Notes: a model not told the origin generated them from the sequence alone. Shown: positions 49,922-58,674, counted from the first letter of the stretch. The stretch: DNA of 64,000 nucleotides from Cellulomonas sp. NTE-D12 (GCF_027923705.1 NZ_AP026442.1:310001-374000); one strand, 5' to 3'. Numbers and translations are program-made.

Positions 49922-52696
49922 GTGCTCGCGATCCGCAAGCTGAGCGTCGGTGACGGCTACCAGTACCTGTCCCGTCAGGTCGCCGCGGGCGACGTGCAGG
50001 TAGCGAAGACCGCAGCACTCACCGACTACTACGCCGCCTCGGGAACGTCGCCAGGCCGCTGGTACGGCAACGGGCTCAAAGGGCTCGCCGGCGCAATCAA
50101 GCCGGGCGACGTGGTGACGCCAGAGGCGATGACGCGCCTCTTCCGCGACGGCAGCGACCCGACGTCCGGCGAGGCACTCGGTCTCCCGTTCGATGCCCAG
50201 CGGGGCGGTACCGGCAAGGCAGTCGCCGGGTTCGATCTCGTGTTCACGGTGCCGAAGTCGGCGTCGGTCCTGTGGGCGCTGGGCGACGAGGCAACCCGCA
50301 AGGCGGTGGTCGCCGCCCACCACGCGGCGCTGGCACAGTCGATCAAGTTCCTGGAGGACAAGGTTGTCCGGACCCGCGTCGGCGCCGGCGGTGTGCGACA
50401 GATCCGCTCGGTCGGCCTCCTCGCGGCGGCCTTCGAGCACGTCGATTCGCGACTGAACGATCCCAATCTGCACACGCATCTCGTCGTCGCCAACAAGGTC
50501 CAGGGTCCCGATGGGAAGTGGCGTGCGCTCGACGGCCGCACGATGCTCGCAGCCACGGTCGCCGTCAGTGAGCTCTACGACGGTCTGTACGCCGACGAGC
50601 TGTCCCGACGCATCCCCGTCTGCTGGCACCTGCGCGACCGCGGGGAGCGGCGGATCCGCGCCTTCGCGATCGACGGGGTGTCCGACGAGTTGCTCGGCCA
50701 CTTCTCCGGACGCGCTGCGCAGGTCGACCTGGCTCAGAGGGCCTGGGAGGCCCGCTTCACCGCCCGGCGCGGCCGCACGCCCACGCCCCTGGAGGTAGTC
50801 AAGAAGCGCGACCAGCTCACTCGCGCCACCCGGCCGACGAAGGTGCTGCGACCGCTGAGTGAGCTGTTCGAGGAGTGGGCCAATCGGGCACGAGCCCTGA
50901 CCGGACGGGAACCACGGGATCTCGCGGCACGCGCGCTGCACGGCGACTACGGCCGGCCTCTCGCGGCGCACGACGTCGCCGACGAGACGTACGCCGCCCT
51001 CGTCTCCCGGGTCGTCGCCGACGTGCAGGCACGGGCCGCGACCTTCACCGAGTGGAACCTGAGCGCCGCTGCAGCCCGTGCGACTCGCGAGCTACGCATG
51101 GCCTCACCCGAGCAACGCCTGGCACTCGTCGGCCGCCTGGTCGTCGGCGCGGCCGCCCACTGCGTGCGCCTCGACGACGGCCACGTCGGCCGCATCGGCG
51201 AGCAGCGCTACTCGACCCCGCTGATCCTGGCCGCCGAGCGAGACCTGATGACCACCGCGGCGGCACCGCTGCCCCTCGGCGTCCCGAACCACATCCAGGT
51301 TCGATGGGCTTGGCGCGACGGACCCCCGTTGAGCTCCGACCAGCAAGATGCCGTCGCCGCGGTCCTCACCTCTGGCCGGGTGGTCGACACCGTCGTCGGC
51401 GCGGCGGGCACGGGCAAGACGACGACGCTGCGCGCCGTCGCCGACGGCTGGCAGCTGTTCCACCCCTGCGAGATCCTCGCGCTCGCGCCGTCGGCTACCG
51501 CGGCGCACGTGCTCGGGGACGCGTTGGGCATCCGGGCCGAGACAGCCGCAAAGTGGCTGTACGAGTCGCTCCGGCCAGCCCCGGATCGCCAGTGGCGGCT
51601 GTCGCTCGGACAGCTCGTCATCCTCGACGAGGCATCCCTCGCCGACACCCCGACCCTGGCGGCTATCACCCGGCAAGCCGCCGAGGCCGGCGCCAAGCTC
51701 CTCCTCGTCGGCGATCCCGCACAGCGGCCCGCCGTCGGGCCCGGGGGCGGGTTCGGCATGCTCGCCCACCAGCACACAACCGCCCGGCTGACGGTGCTGC
51801 ACCGCTTCGTCCACCCATGGGAGGCCGAGGCCACCCTGCAGGTCCGCATCGGGGACCCGGGGGTGATTGGTACCTACGTGCGCGAAGGGCGCATCACCGA
51901 GGGAACCCCCGACGAGCTGCTCGACAAGGTGGTGGCCGCAGCCGCGGAGGACGCCGCCTCCGGGCGCTCCGTTCTCCTCGAGGCGGCGGACAACCACACT
52001 GTCCACGAGCTCAACCTTCGGGCACAGGCGCTCGCCGTCCTCGTCGGTCGAGTCGAGGGTGGCCAGGGCGTACCGCTGGCAGACGACGCGTCGGCCAGAG
52101 TCGGCGACCGCGTTGTCACCCGCCGCAACGATCGACGCCTTCGGGCACCGGACGGCTACGTCCGCAACGGCGACCTGTGGGAGGTGGCGGCGACCGGCGC
52201 GGACGGGTCCCTGACGGTCCGTTCGCTGCAATCCGGAGACGGCGGAGGCAACGCCGTCCGGCTGCCGGCCCGATACGTCGTCGAGCACGTCGAACTCGGC
52301 TACGCCACGACCATCGCGCGGTCCCAGGGCTCAACCGTGGACATCACCCGCACCGTGGTCACCCCCGCGATGGCCCGGGAGGACCTCTACGTGGCGATTA
52401 CGCGCGGGCGCGAGCACAACCAGATCTACGTGCCGGTGGTCCCCGACGACCCCGACTGCCCACCGGGTCGGCCCGCCGAACAGACCGCTGCGGAGACGTT
52501 GCGCGCCGTGCTCAGCACCACGCGAGCACCCATGACGGCCCTCGAGACCTGGGCCGCTCACCACCCGGGGGAGCCGCTGCCCGTCCTGGTGAACCAACCA
52601 CAACCCGTTCTGACGCCGACCTATCCACCGATGCGGCCCAGCCCCTCGACAGCAATGCCTGGGAGGGCACCTGCTGGACGAGTGGTCGAGCTGTGA
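49922..52696 (+). CDS. MobF (TrwC-type) relaxase with RecD-like helicase
   Basis: A 924-residue protein. The TrwC relaxase domain covers about residues 1-330. It has tyrosine-rich segments 'GYQYLSRQV' and 'DYYAASGTSPGRWYG' that include likely catalytic Tyr, and the HUH three-histidine motif H173, H184, H186 ('NLHTHLVVANK'). The helicase part has Walker A GAAGTGKT at about 493-500 and 'VILDEASLADTPTLAAI' as motif II. It also has 'GDPAQRPAVGPGGGF' and 'RSQGSTVDITRTVVTPAMAREDLYVAITRGR'. It nicks at oriT and unwinds the transferred strand. GTG is taken as the start. It is shorter than some MobF enzymes. Confidence 0.9.
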   Translation: MLAIRKLSVGDGYQYLSRQVAAGDVQVAKTAALTDYYAASGTSPGRWYGNGLKGLAGAIKPGDVVTPEAMTRLFRDGSDPTSGEALGLPFDAQRGGTGKAVAGFDLVFTVPKSASVLWALGDEATRKAVVAAHHAALAQSIKFLEDKVVRTRVGAGGVRQIRSVGLLAAAFEHVDSRLNDPNLHTHLVVANKVQGPDGKWRALDGRTMLAATVAVSELYDGLYADELSRRIPVCWHLRDRGERRIRAFAIDGVSDELLGHFSGRAAQVDLAQRAWEARFTARRGRTPTPLEVVKKRDQLTRATRPTKVLRPLSELFEEWANRARALTGREPRDLAARALHGDYGRPLAAHDVADETYAALVSRVVADVQARAATFTEWNLSAAAARATRELRMASPEQRLALVGRLVVGAAAHCVRLDDGHVGRIGEQRYSTPLILAAERDLMTTAAAPLPLGVPNHIQVRWAWRDGPPLSSDQQDAVAAVLTSGRVVDTVVGAAGTGKTTTLRAVADGWQLFHPCEILALAPSATAAHVLGDALGIRAETAAKWLYESLRPAPDRQWRLSLGQLVILDEASLADTPTLAAITRQAAEAGAKLLLVGDPAQRPAVGPGGGFGMLAHQHTTARLTVLHRFVHPWEAEATLQVRIGDPGVIGTYVREGRITEGTPDELLDKVVAAAAEDAASGRSVLLEAADNHTVHELNLRAQALAVLVGRVEGGQGVPLADDASARVGDRVVTRRNDRRLRAPDGYVRNGDLWEVAATGADGSLTVRSLQSGDGGGNAVRLPARYVVEHVELGYATTIARSQGSTVDITRTVVTPAMAREDLYVAITRGREHNQIYVPVVPDDPDCPPGRPAEQTAAETLRAVLSTTRAPMTALETWAAHHPGEPLPVLVNQPQPVLTPTYPPMRPSPSTAMPGRAPAGRVVEL

Positions 52697-52716
52697 ACAC
52701 CACCAAGGAGGCACAC

Positions 52717-52935
52717 ATGACCACCACCGACCACGCCGACGAGCGTCCGCGACTCATGCTCACCATCCAGGAAGCGGCCGACCAGCTCGCCATCAGCCGC
52801 ACCCTCTGCTACCAGCTGATCAAGTCCGGCTCGCTGGCAACCGTCCGCATCGGCCGCCTCAACCGCGTGCCCGCCGACGAGCTCGCCGACTTCGTCGCGC
52901 GCCTGCGTCGCGGTGAACCCGCCTTCGGTGCGTAG
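52717..52935 (+). CDS. xis: Excisionase/helix-turn-helix protein
   Basis: A 72-residue protein with AAGGAGGCACAC before the ATG. 'LTIQEAADQLAISRTLCYQLIKSGSLATVRIGRLNRVPADELADFVARL' is the winged excisionase (MerR-like HTH_17) domain. It ends two bases before the integrase start, so they are coupled, and it likely directs excision of the element. Confidence 0.88.
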   Translation: MTTTDHADERPRLMLTIQEAADQLAISRTLCYQLIKSGSLATVRIGRLNRVPADELADFVARLRRGEPAFGA

Positions 52936-52937
52936 CC

Positions 52938-54146
52938 GTGGGCACGCGCGCGGGAAACCTGCGCTCGTCGATCTACCAAGGCAACGACGGGCGCTGGTAC
53001 GGCTACGTGACCATGGGCATCAAGCCCGACGGCTCGGTCGACCGGCGCAAGCGGACCGCCCCGTCGCGCCAGGCCGTCACCCGCAAGGTGCGCGAGCTGG
53101 AGCGTCAGCGTGACGAGCGCAGCGCCCTGCCGGCCGGATGGACGCCTCGGCTGGAGGACTGGCTGCACGACTGGCTGAAGTCGACCGCCTTGCGGGTACG
53201 GCCGAGCACACTCAACGGCTACACGGTCGACGTCGAGAACCACATCGTCCCGGCCATCGGGCGGCACCGGCTGGCCGACCTCGAGCCCGAGCACATCGAG
53301 CACCTCTACACGGTGCTGCTCGGCAAGGGTCTCGGCGCCGGCTCGGTCCACCACGTGCGTCGCACGCTCAACAAGTCGCTCAACGACGCGGTCCGCCGCC
53401 GACGGATCGCCCGGAACCCCGTCACGCTGGCTCACACCCCGCGCTACGACCCTCCGGACATCGAGCCGCTGACGGTCAACGAGGCCAAGCGGATCCTGCG
53501 AGCCGCCGAGTCCGAGCGCAACGGCGTCGCGTTCATGCTCGCCATCAGCCTGGGCCTTCGACGCGGAGAGGTTCTCGGGCTGTCGTGGGACGACGTCAAC
53601 CTCGACGACGGTCGGCTCGACGTCCGCCGACAGCTCGAACGACGCCGATGGAAGCACGGCTGCCCTGATCCGCTCGGGTGTATCGCGATCAGGCCGGCCG
53701 AGTGCCCCGAGCGCACCGGCGGCGGACTCATGCTCACCGAGCTCAAGACGAAGCAGTCGCGGCGCACCCTGCCGATGCCGACGCCGCTCGTCCTCGCCCT
53801 GCGGCGGCACCGGCAGCAGCAGCGCGAGGCCCGCATCCACGCGGGCTCGGTGTGGGAGGAGACCGGCCTGGTGTTCACCAACGCCTACGGCCGACCGGTG
53901 GACCCGCGTGACCACTCGGTCCACTGGACTGCGTTCCTCGATCAGCTCGGCATCCGCCCGGCCCGTCTGCACGACGCCCGCCACACCGCGGCGACGCTGC
54001 TCCTCGTCCAGGGAGTCGACCAGCGGGTGGTGATGGGCATGTTCGGCTGGACCTCCGCCGCCATGACGACGCGCTACCAGCACGTCGTCCCGGAGCTGGT
54101 CAACGAGGCGAGCCGCCGCATTGCGAACTTGCTCTGGGGCGAATAG
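52938..54146 (+). CDS. int: Tyrosine recombinase (site-specific integrase)
   Basis: A 402-residue integrase starting at GTG. An N-terminal arm-binding region precedes an SAM-like core-binding domain ('WLKSTALRVRPSTLNGYTVDVENHIVPAIG'). Catalytic residues: R208 in 'LGLRRGEVLGLSW', H345-x-x-R348 in 'LHDARHTAATLLL', W in 'MFGWTS' and nucleophile Y380 in 'RYQHV'. An inserted segment with a likely Cys pair ('HGCPDPLGCIAI') sits between. It probably integrates the element at the tRNA-Ser gene. The 108 bp after it hold no gene. Confidence 0.92.
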   Translation: MGTRAGNLRSSIYQGNDGRWYGYVTMGIKPDGSVDRRKRTAPSRQAVTRKVRELERQRDERSALPAGWTPRLEDWLHDWLKSTALRVRPSTLNGYTVDVENHIVPAIGRHRLADLEPEHIEHLYTVLLGKGLGAGSVHHVRRTLNKSLNDAVRRRRIARNPVTLAHTPRYDPPDIEPLTVNEAKRILRAAESERNGVAFMLAISLGLRRGEVLGLSWDDVNLDDGRLDVRRQLERRRWKHGCPDPLGCIAIRPAECPERTGGGLMLTELKTKQSRRTLPMPTPLVLALRRHRQQQREARIHAGSVWEETGLVFTNAYGRPVDPRDHSVHWTAFLDQLGIRPARLHDARHTAATLLLVQGVDQRVVMGMFGWTSAAMTTRYQHVVPELVNEASRRIANLLWGE

Positions 54147-54254
54147 TGGCGGAGCGCTCGGAAGTCACGGCGTTCTCAGGCTAGGCCCGTCGTTGACGCT
54201 CACGCGCCTGCACCTGGCATAGCAGACACCAGATTGATTGCGTCGAGCCAGAGG

Positions 54255-55253
54255 CTACAGCGTCGGCAGTTCTGCCGTCGGCCCGGCGACCGGCGGCAAA
54301 GCCGCAGGCGCCGCGACAATGAAGTTCTTGAGCCAAATGCGGCCCGCATCACTCATGATGACCTTCGTTGCCTGGCTACGCTCAAACATGATCGTCATCA
54401 GGTGGTAGGCCGTGAGAACGGCTTCTTGAAGCTCTTGGCTATTCTCGAGGTCCTCCACTATAACGCCTTGGGTGCGAGCCTCGTCTCGGTCTATTCGCCG
54501 GCCATGGCTCTTATGCTTGTTGGCGTCGTTGAAGTGGGCCGCGATTGTGTGCCCAGCCGTCCCCTCTGAATCATTGCCGCCGAGCATCCAAGTCGTTAGC
54601 CAACGTGCAACCATGTCCTCCGAGTACTGGAGCGCGTTGTCGGCCTCTTGGAGGAGCGCGGGACCAAGGCTCTGGACGATTGGCGCCCAAATATGCGCTG
54701 ACACCGGATTCGACAGCACGTCGTCACGCGCTCTGCTGAACTGCTCCACCACCGCGCGCGCAGAGACGGTGCGCCCGCCTGGCAAACTCATCTGGGGGTC
54801 GATGGGCCCGAGCTGACTTTGACGGCCCATGATTATGCGATTGGCACCAAGGCTAATCATCGTACCTGCAGACATCGCCAGAGCAGGAACAATTACCTCG
54901 ACATCCGGGAATTTCGAGCGGAGATATGCAACGACGGACTCAGCAGCATTCGTGACACCGCCGGGCGTGTGCAGAATCAGGGTCAGGCCGCGTGAGCAAT
55001 CCATCTTGTAGATCACTCCCATGAGACCGTTCAAGTCCTCATGGGTGATCATCGTCAGCTCTGCCGGGACCGCCGGCTTCTGGAGGAATCCCGACGCATA
55101 GAGCACGACATTCCGGTGGCGGTCTGGGCTGCTACTCCGGAGCGCTCCGACATTGGTCAAGGCCTCCACCATGCTGGCGTTGAGCCACGCGGCTTTTGAC
55201 TCGTCAGACGGCTGCCGATCCATCTCGAGCAGCAAATCGTTCCATGAGGGCAT
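54255..55253 (-). CDS. ClpP-fold serine protease, SDH_sah family
   Basis: A 332-residue protein. 'LTLILHTPGGVTNAAESVVAYLRSKFP' is the oxyanion-type GG region, 'VPALAMSAGTMISLGANRIIMG' carries the nucleophile Ser128, and 'SQLGPIDPQ' provides Asp152. This is the SDH/SppA-like ClpP-fold group, which often lacks a signal peptide, as here. Typical members occur on mobile elements. It is lower in GC than its neighbours. ATG is taken as the start although no strong ribosome binding site is visible. The small ORF upstream ends one base before it, so coupled translation is possible. Confidence 0.82.
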   Translation of the reverse strand: MPSWNDLLLEMDRQPSDESKAAWLNASMVEALTNVGALRSSSPDRHRNVVLYASGFLQKPAVPAELTMITHEDLNGLMGVIYKMDCSRGLTLILHTPGGVTNAAESVVAYLRSKFPDVEVIVPALAMSAGTMISLGANRIIMGRQSQLGPIDPQMSLPGGRTVSARAVVEQFSRARDDVLSNPVSAHIWAPIVQSLGPALLQEADNALQYSEDMVARWLTTWMLGGNDSEGTAGHTIAAHFNDANKHKSHGRRIDRDEARTQGVIVEDLENSQELQEAVLTAYHLMTIMFERSQATKVIMSDAGRIWLKNFIVAAPAALPPVAGPTAELPTL

Positions 55254-55254
55254 T

Positions 55255-55419
55255 TCAGTGGGACGTGACAATCAGTGTGAGCGGTGCCGGGCTGGAGATG
55301 TAGAACTCGGGCCGGTCGCTGGCGGGGACCGAAGTCAGGTTGGCAACGCGCGAGATCTCTAGGTACTGGTCATAGAGCGGCAGAGCTTGCTCGATGAGAT
55401 CCATGGCCTGGTCCGGCAT
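55255..55419 (-). CDS. Small ORF upstream of the ClpP-fold protease
   Basis: A 54-residue product too short for routine gene finding, starting at ATG after GAGGCTGAAG. The sequence reads 'MPDQAMDLIEQALPLYDQYL', then 'EISRVANLTSVPASDRPEFY' and a Val/Thr-rich end. The stop is one base from the protease ATG. GC content and third-position choice match the protease, unlike surrounding DNA. It could be a toxin, antitoxin, protease cofactor or leader. No family is recognised. Confidence 0.6.
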   Translation of the reverse strand: MPDQAMDLIEQALPLYDQYLEISRVANLTSVPASDRPEFYISSPAPLTLIVTSH

Positions 55420-55700
55420 CTTCAGCCTCTCGTGGCGGCGACTGGGGCACAGTAGGCATCGTCATCAGCGACCGATGGCTTGAGTCTGTGGGAGGACCCT
55501 TCAATCCCGAAGGCTAGTCGTGTTGTCGCCGTAGGCGTGTCCCGCGGTGTGCGTGCCATCGCTAGGTCGACGTCCCGCCGCGGTGGGACGCGGTGGCCCC
55601 GAGCGGCAGAGTCTGACTTCGGTACTCGGTAGCCCGCGGCTCGCTCCAATTGCAACCAAAACTGCAACCACGGCGCGCCATGCCAGTTCCCGTTCCAAAC

Positions 55701-55742
55701 CGACGAAGGGCCCGCCACCCACATCGCTGCAGGTCACGGGCC
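55701..55742 (-). terminator. Element-borne copy of the tRNA terminator
   Basis: Shares 35 identical bases with the left copy (44517-44551), then one substitution and CGGGCC. The 3' arm is imperfect here, so the hairpin is weaker than the left copy. It is the terminator of the tRNA-Ser gene in the integrated state. The stretch 55420-55700 shows no gene. Confidence 0.6.
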
Positions 55743-55751
55743 TCTCGTACT

Positions 55752-55807
55752 GGCGGAGGATGGGGGATTCGAACCCCCGAGGCTGTTACACCAACACGCT
55801 TTCCAAG
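55752..55807. repeat. Right attachment repeat (attR) inside the tRNA gene
   Basis: The second copy of the 56-bp repeat, covering the tRNA 3' half from the discriminator region through the anticodon loop. Confidence 0.85.
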
Positions 55808-55838
55808 CGTGCGCCATAGGCCACTAGGCGAATCCTCC
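55754..55838 (-). tRNA. tRNA-Ser(GGA)
   Basis: An 85-base gene on the minus strand. The acceptor stem GGAGGAT pairs with ATCCTCC, discriminator G. The anticodon stem CACGC/GCGTG encloses TTGGAAA, giving anticodon GGA, which reads UCC and UCU. A long variable arm typical of serine tRNAs is present, and the T arm GGGGGTTCGAATCCCCC is perfect. The CCA end is not encoded. It is intact because the integrated element restored its 3' half. Confidence 0.93.
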
Positions 55839-56015
55839 TGGTACTGCCACGTGCACGGCGACCCTGGGCTGACGGGCCGACCGCGGCGGCAAGTCTAGCG
55901 GAGCCCCGGCGGTGCGCCCGACAGCGCCCGACGAGGGCCCGCAGCCCCCGCGGCACACGCCCGCGGGCGCCCAGACCGTCGTCGGCACCGGTCTTCACCC
56001 GGGACCCCCGTCCTA

Positions 56016-56033
56016 CTAGAGCGCTCGCTCTAG
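56016..56033. promoter_or_regulatory. 18-bp palindrome, probable TetR autoregulatory operator
   Basis: CTAGAGCG and CGCTCTAG arms around CT, 17 bp before the TetR start. A further CTCTAG half-site follows at about 56042. The position would block transcription of TetR and the coupled nitroreductase. Confidence 0.7.
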
Positions 56034-56049
56034 AGCGAAAACTCTAGGC

Positions 56050-56751
56050 ATGGCCGAGTCCACCGTGCAGATCCCCACCGTCGCCCCCGTCCGCCGCAGC
56101 CTGCGCGTCACCGGCAAGCGCCGCCCCGGCACCGCCGAGCGGATCCTCGACGTGGCGGGTGACCTGTTCGCGGCGGAGGGCGTCCGCGCCGTCTCCACCA
56201 ACCGGATCGCGTCCACCGCCCGGATCAGCCCCGGCAACCTCTACTACTGGTACGCCGACCGCCAGGCGATCGTCCGCGCGCTGTTCGCCCGCTACGCCAA
56301 GGCGCACGCGGCGGTGTGGGACGGGATCGACCCGGACAACGTCACCCCGGAGCGGCTCGACCGGCTCGTGGCGGCCGGCGCGCGGATCACGGCGGACCAC
56401 CCGTACTTCGCGCGGGACCTGATCACGCTGGTCCGCGACGACGAGGAGCTCGCCGAGGCCTACCGGGCGGTGCGGGTCCAGCGCCGCGAGCTGTTCGGGC
56501 GGGTCGCGCGCGGCTGGCGGGCGCGTGGCGTGCTGGTCCCGGTGGGCGACGACCGGCTGGACCACGTCGTCGAGGCGCTGCTGGTGCTCGCCGAGTCGTG
56601 GTGGGCCTTCGCGCAGCTGGACGACGAGCGGCCCGAACCGGTCGAGGGCGAGCGCCTGATCAGGGCGCTCATCGAGCCGTACCTCGTCCCGGGCGTGCAG
56701 GGGGCGCCTGGGCCGTCGTCCGTCCCGCTCGCGGCGGACGCAGGACGATGA
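56050..56751 (+). CDS. TetR family regulator
   Basis: A 233-residue regulator. 'TAERILDVAGDLFAAEGVRAVSTNRIASTARISPGNLYYWYADRQAIVRALFARY' is the HTH at about 25-80. The C-terminal domain contains 'DLITLVRDDEELAEAYRAVRVQRRELFGRVARGWRARG', resembling PF13972 (TetR bacterial C-terminal) proteins. It overlaps the nitroreductase gene by four bases, and its own promoter carries an 18-bp palindrome, so it probably represses both genes. Confidence 0.9.
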   Translation: MAESTVQIPTVAPVRRSLRVTGKRRPGTAERILDVAGDLFAAEGVRAVSTNRIASTARISPGNLYYWYADRQAIVRALFARYAKAHAAVWDGIDPDNVTPERLDRLVAAGARITADHPYFARDLITLVRDDEELAEAYRAVRVQRRELFGRVARGWRARGVLVPVGDDRLDHVVEALLVLAESWWAFAQLDDERPEPVEGERLIRALIEPYLVPGVQGAPGPSSVPLAADAGR

Positions 56752-57959
56752 GCCGGCGGTCGCGTCGCCGCCCCGGTGCGGACGACGACGACACTGACGG
56801 TGTGAGCAGACGAGCCGTGCTGGGGTGGGTGGGCGCAGGCGCCCTCGTCGTCGTCGGCGGGACGCTGGTGCGCGCCCAGCGGCAGGGACTGCTGGACCCC
56901 CGCACCGGCCCTGCGTACACCGCGTGGCAGCCGACGCGCCGCACCGGTGCCGAGGCCGTGGTCGCCGCCGCCGTGCTCGCCGCGAGCCCGCACAACCTGC
57001 AGAACTGGTGGTTCCGTCCGACGACGGCCGCCGACGGCTCGGTCACGCTCGACGTGCACGACGACACCTCGCGGTCCCTCGGCGTGGTCGACGCGCACCG
57101 CCGCGAGGCGCACCTGGGCATCGGCGCTGCCGTGGTCAATGCCGAGGTCGCGGCCCCGGCACTCGGCTTCGACACCCGGCTCACCGTGCGGCCCGCGGCC
57201 GACGACGAGACGCTGCTGGCCCGCCTCGCCCTCACCCCGCACACGCCCGCCGATCCCGACCCGCTGGCCCAGGCGATCTGGCACCGGCACTCGGACCGCG
57301 GCGCGTACCCGCCGGAGGAGCCGTCGGCCGACCTGCTGAGCCGCCTGCGCGCCACCGCGCTGGACGGGACCACCGGCGTGGACCTCGTCTGGATCACCGC
57401 TCCGGACCAGCGCGAACGCCTCGGCAGGCTGCTCGTCGACGCCGCGACCGCCCTGACCTCCGACCACCAGATGAGCGTCGACAACGCGGAGCTGATCCGC
57501 TACGACCACCAGCAGGTGGAGCGGTACGGCGACGGCCTCACCATCGACGCGCAGGCCCTGTCGCCGTTCCTCGAGGTGGCCGCTCAGCTGCTGCCCGCCA
57601 CGTCGCGCGCGCAGGGCGACAAGTCGTGGGTCCGGTCCACGCGGGACGTGCACACCGCGACGGCGCGCGCCTACGGGTTGGTCGTCGGCCACCGCAGCGA
57701 CCCGGCCACCCGGGTGCACGCCGGCCGCGTGCTGCAGCGGCTGCACCTGGCCCTGGTCGCCGAGGGATGGGCGATGCAGCATATGAACCAGGCGGTGGAG
57801 ATGGCCGAGCGGGACGCCACGCTGGCGACGGCGGACCGGTTCGACGGACCGCTGACGCAGCTCGCCGGTGGACAGGTGATCGCGGCGCTCCGGATGGGCC
57901 GACCGAGCGGTCGGGCGGTCGCCAGCCCTCGTCGTCCCCTCGCCGACGTGCTGCGCTGA
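56748..57959 (+). CDS. Acg-like nitroreductase family protein with Tat-like N terminus
   Basis: A 403-residue protein. 'SRRAVLGWVGAGALVVVGGTLV' at about 20-41 resembles a twin-arginine signal or anchor. The rest is the Acg/FMN-binding nitroreductase form: 'AASPHNLQNWWFRPTTAADGSVTLDVHDDTSRSLGVVDAHRREAHLGIGAAVVNAEVA' and a late 'LHLALVAEGWAMQHMNQAVEM'. Acg in mycobacteria sequesters FMN under dormancy and lacks enzymatic activity. A similar role here is only a possibility. Confidence 0.83.
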   Translation: MSRRSRRRPGADDDDTDGVSRRAVLGWVGAGALVVVGGTLVRAQRQGLLDPRTGPAYTAWQPTRRTGAEAVVAAAVLAASPHNLQNWWFRPTTAADGSVTLDVHDDTSRSLGVVDAHRREAHLGIGAAVVNAEVAAPALGFDTRLTVRPAADDETLLARLALTPHTPADPDPLAQAIWHRHSDRGAYPPEEPSADLLSRLRATALDGTTGVDLVWITAPDQRERLGRLLVDAATALTSDHQMSVDNAELIRYDHQQVERYGDGLTIDAQALSPFLEVAAQLLPATSRAQGDKSWVRSTRDVHTATARAYGLVVGHRSDPATRVHAGRVLQRLHLALVAEGWAMQHMNQAVEMAERDATLATADRFDGPLTQLAGGQVIAALRMGRPSGRAVASPRRPLADVLR

Positions 57960-58018
57960 GCCGGCGCCGGTCGAGCAGGGGGCGACCGGCGTCACCCTGG
58001 CCCTGCCCTAGACTGGGG

Positions 58019-58113
58019 GCAGACCCCTCGTGCGGCGTCATCTCGCTGAACTCCCCCAGGGCCGGAAGGCAGCAAGGGCAGGTGAGCTCTGGCGGGTGTG
58101 CGGGGGGTCCTTT
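58019..58113 (+). ncRNA. ffs: Signal recognition particle RNA, small bacterial (4.5S) type
   Basis: The apical domain CCAGGGCCGGAAGGCAGCAA includes the GGAA tetraloop and the conserved symmetric loop that binds Ffh. Terminal stem GACCCC at about 58022 pairs with GGGGTC at about 58104. A TAGACT -10 box lies six bases before the proposed start, and a short T run follows. The ends are estimated. Confidence 0.9.
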
Positions 58114-58197
58114 CATGCCCGGTCAGCAGCTGCCTGGGCAGCGGCCATCGGGCCTGGTCAGCGGCCGTCCGGCGTCGTGGGACGGCCCCCGGGCGCC

Positions 58198-58674
58198 TCA
58201 GAGCTGTAGCAGCGACACCGGCGCGCAGACCTCGACGATGCCCCGCCCGGCCTGCGGAACGATCCCCGGCTCGGGCCGGTGCACGCTGAACATCGGTCCG
58301 GCGAACCGGTAGCCGTTGCGAGCGATCCACCGGCCCAGCGCGTCGAAGACGGTGTGCAGCTGCGCCTCACCACCGTCCTGCCGGCTGGAGGCGACCAGCG
58401 TCGTGGGGACCTGCCGGCAGCGCACCGCCTCGGTGTCCTCGAACGGGCCCGCCACCTCGAGCAGCACCTCGAGGTCGGCGTTCCGGCTCAGCAGGAAGTC
58501 GTCGTGGTACACGGTCAGCGCCAGGGGCATGGCGACGGGCGTCGCACCGGCTGTGGCCAGCCCCGACCACAAGCGCCTCCACAGCACACCTTCGTCGGCG
58601 GCGGACGGAAGCGTGTCCCGGACGGCGGCCATGGTGCATGGGGCCAGGGTGCGCGTGACGATCTCGGTACCCAC
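58198..58674 (-). CDS. GyrI-like/effector-binding domain protein
   Basis: A 158-residue protein with GGAGGACCCCT before the GTG start. 'VTRTLAPCTMAAVRDTL', 'ALTVYHDDFLLSRNADLEVLLEVAGPF', 'EVRCRQVPTTLVAS'-like and 'DALGRWIARNGYRFAGPMFSVHRPEPG' match the GyrI-like small-molecule-binding (SOUL/GyrI) fold. It has no HTH. Ligand unknown. It is convergent toward the SRP RNA. Confidence 0.75.
   Translation of the reverse strand: MGTEIVTRTLAPCTMAAVRDTLPSAADEGVLWRRLWSGLATAGATPVAMPLALTVYHDDFLLSRNADLEVLLEVAGPFEDTEAVRCRQVPTTLVASSRQDGGEAQLHTVFDALGRWIARNGYRFAGPMFSVHRPEPGIVPQAGRGIVEVCAPVSLLQL

Larger units (their letters stand above)
44575..55807. mobile_element. Integrative (probably mobilizable) element in tRNA-Ser(GGA)
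   Basis: About 11.2 kb between two identical 56-bp repeats. The right one sits inside an intact tRNA-Ser gene, and the left one is only a tRNA fragment. Inside are an adjacent excisionase and tyrosine integrase, a MobF relaxase-helicase, and cargo genes. I see no coupling ATPase, no type IV secretion genes and no FtsK-like translocase. No replication protein is obvious either. So the element likely depends on help for transfer. The mixed base composition, lowest around 54.2-55.4 kb, supports foreign origin. Confidence 0.85.

Noticed and set aside
55422..55724. 100-codon open frame on the minus strand near attR
   Set aside because: Overlaps the terminator repeat, has no ribosome binding site, and its start is shared by the repeat copy at the left end.
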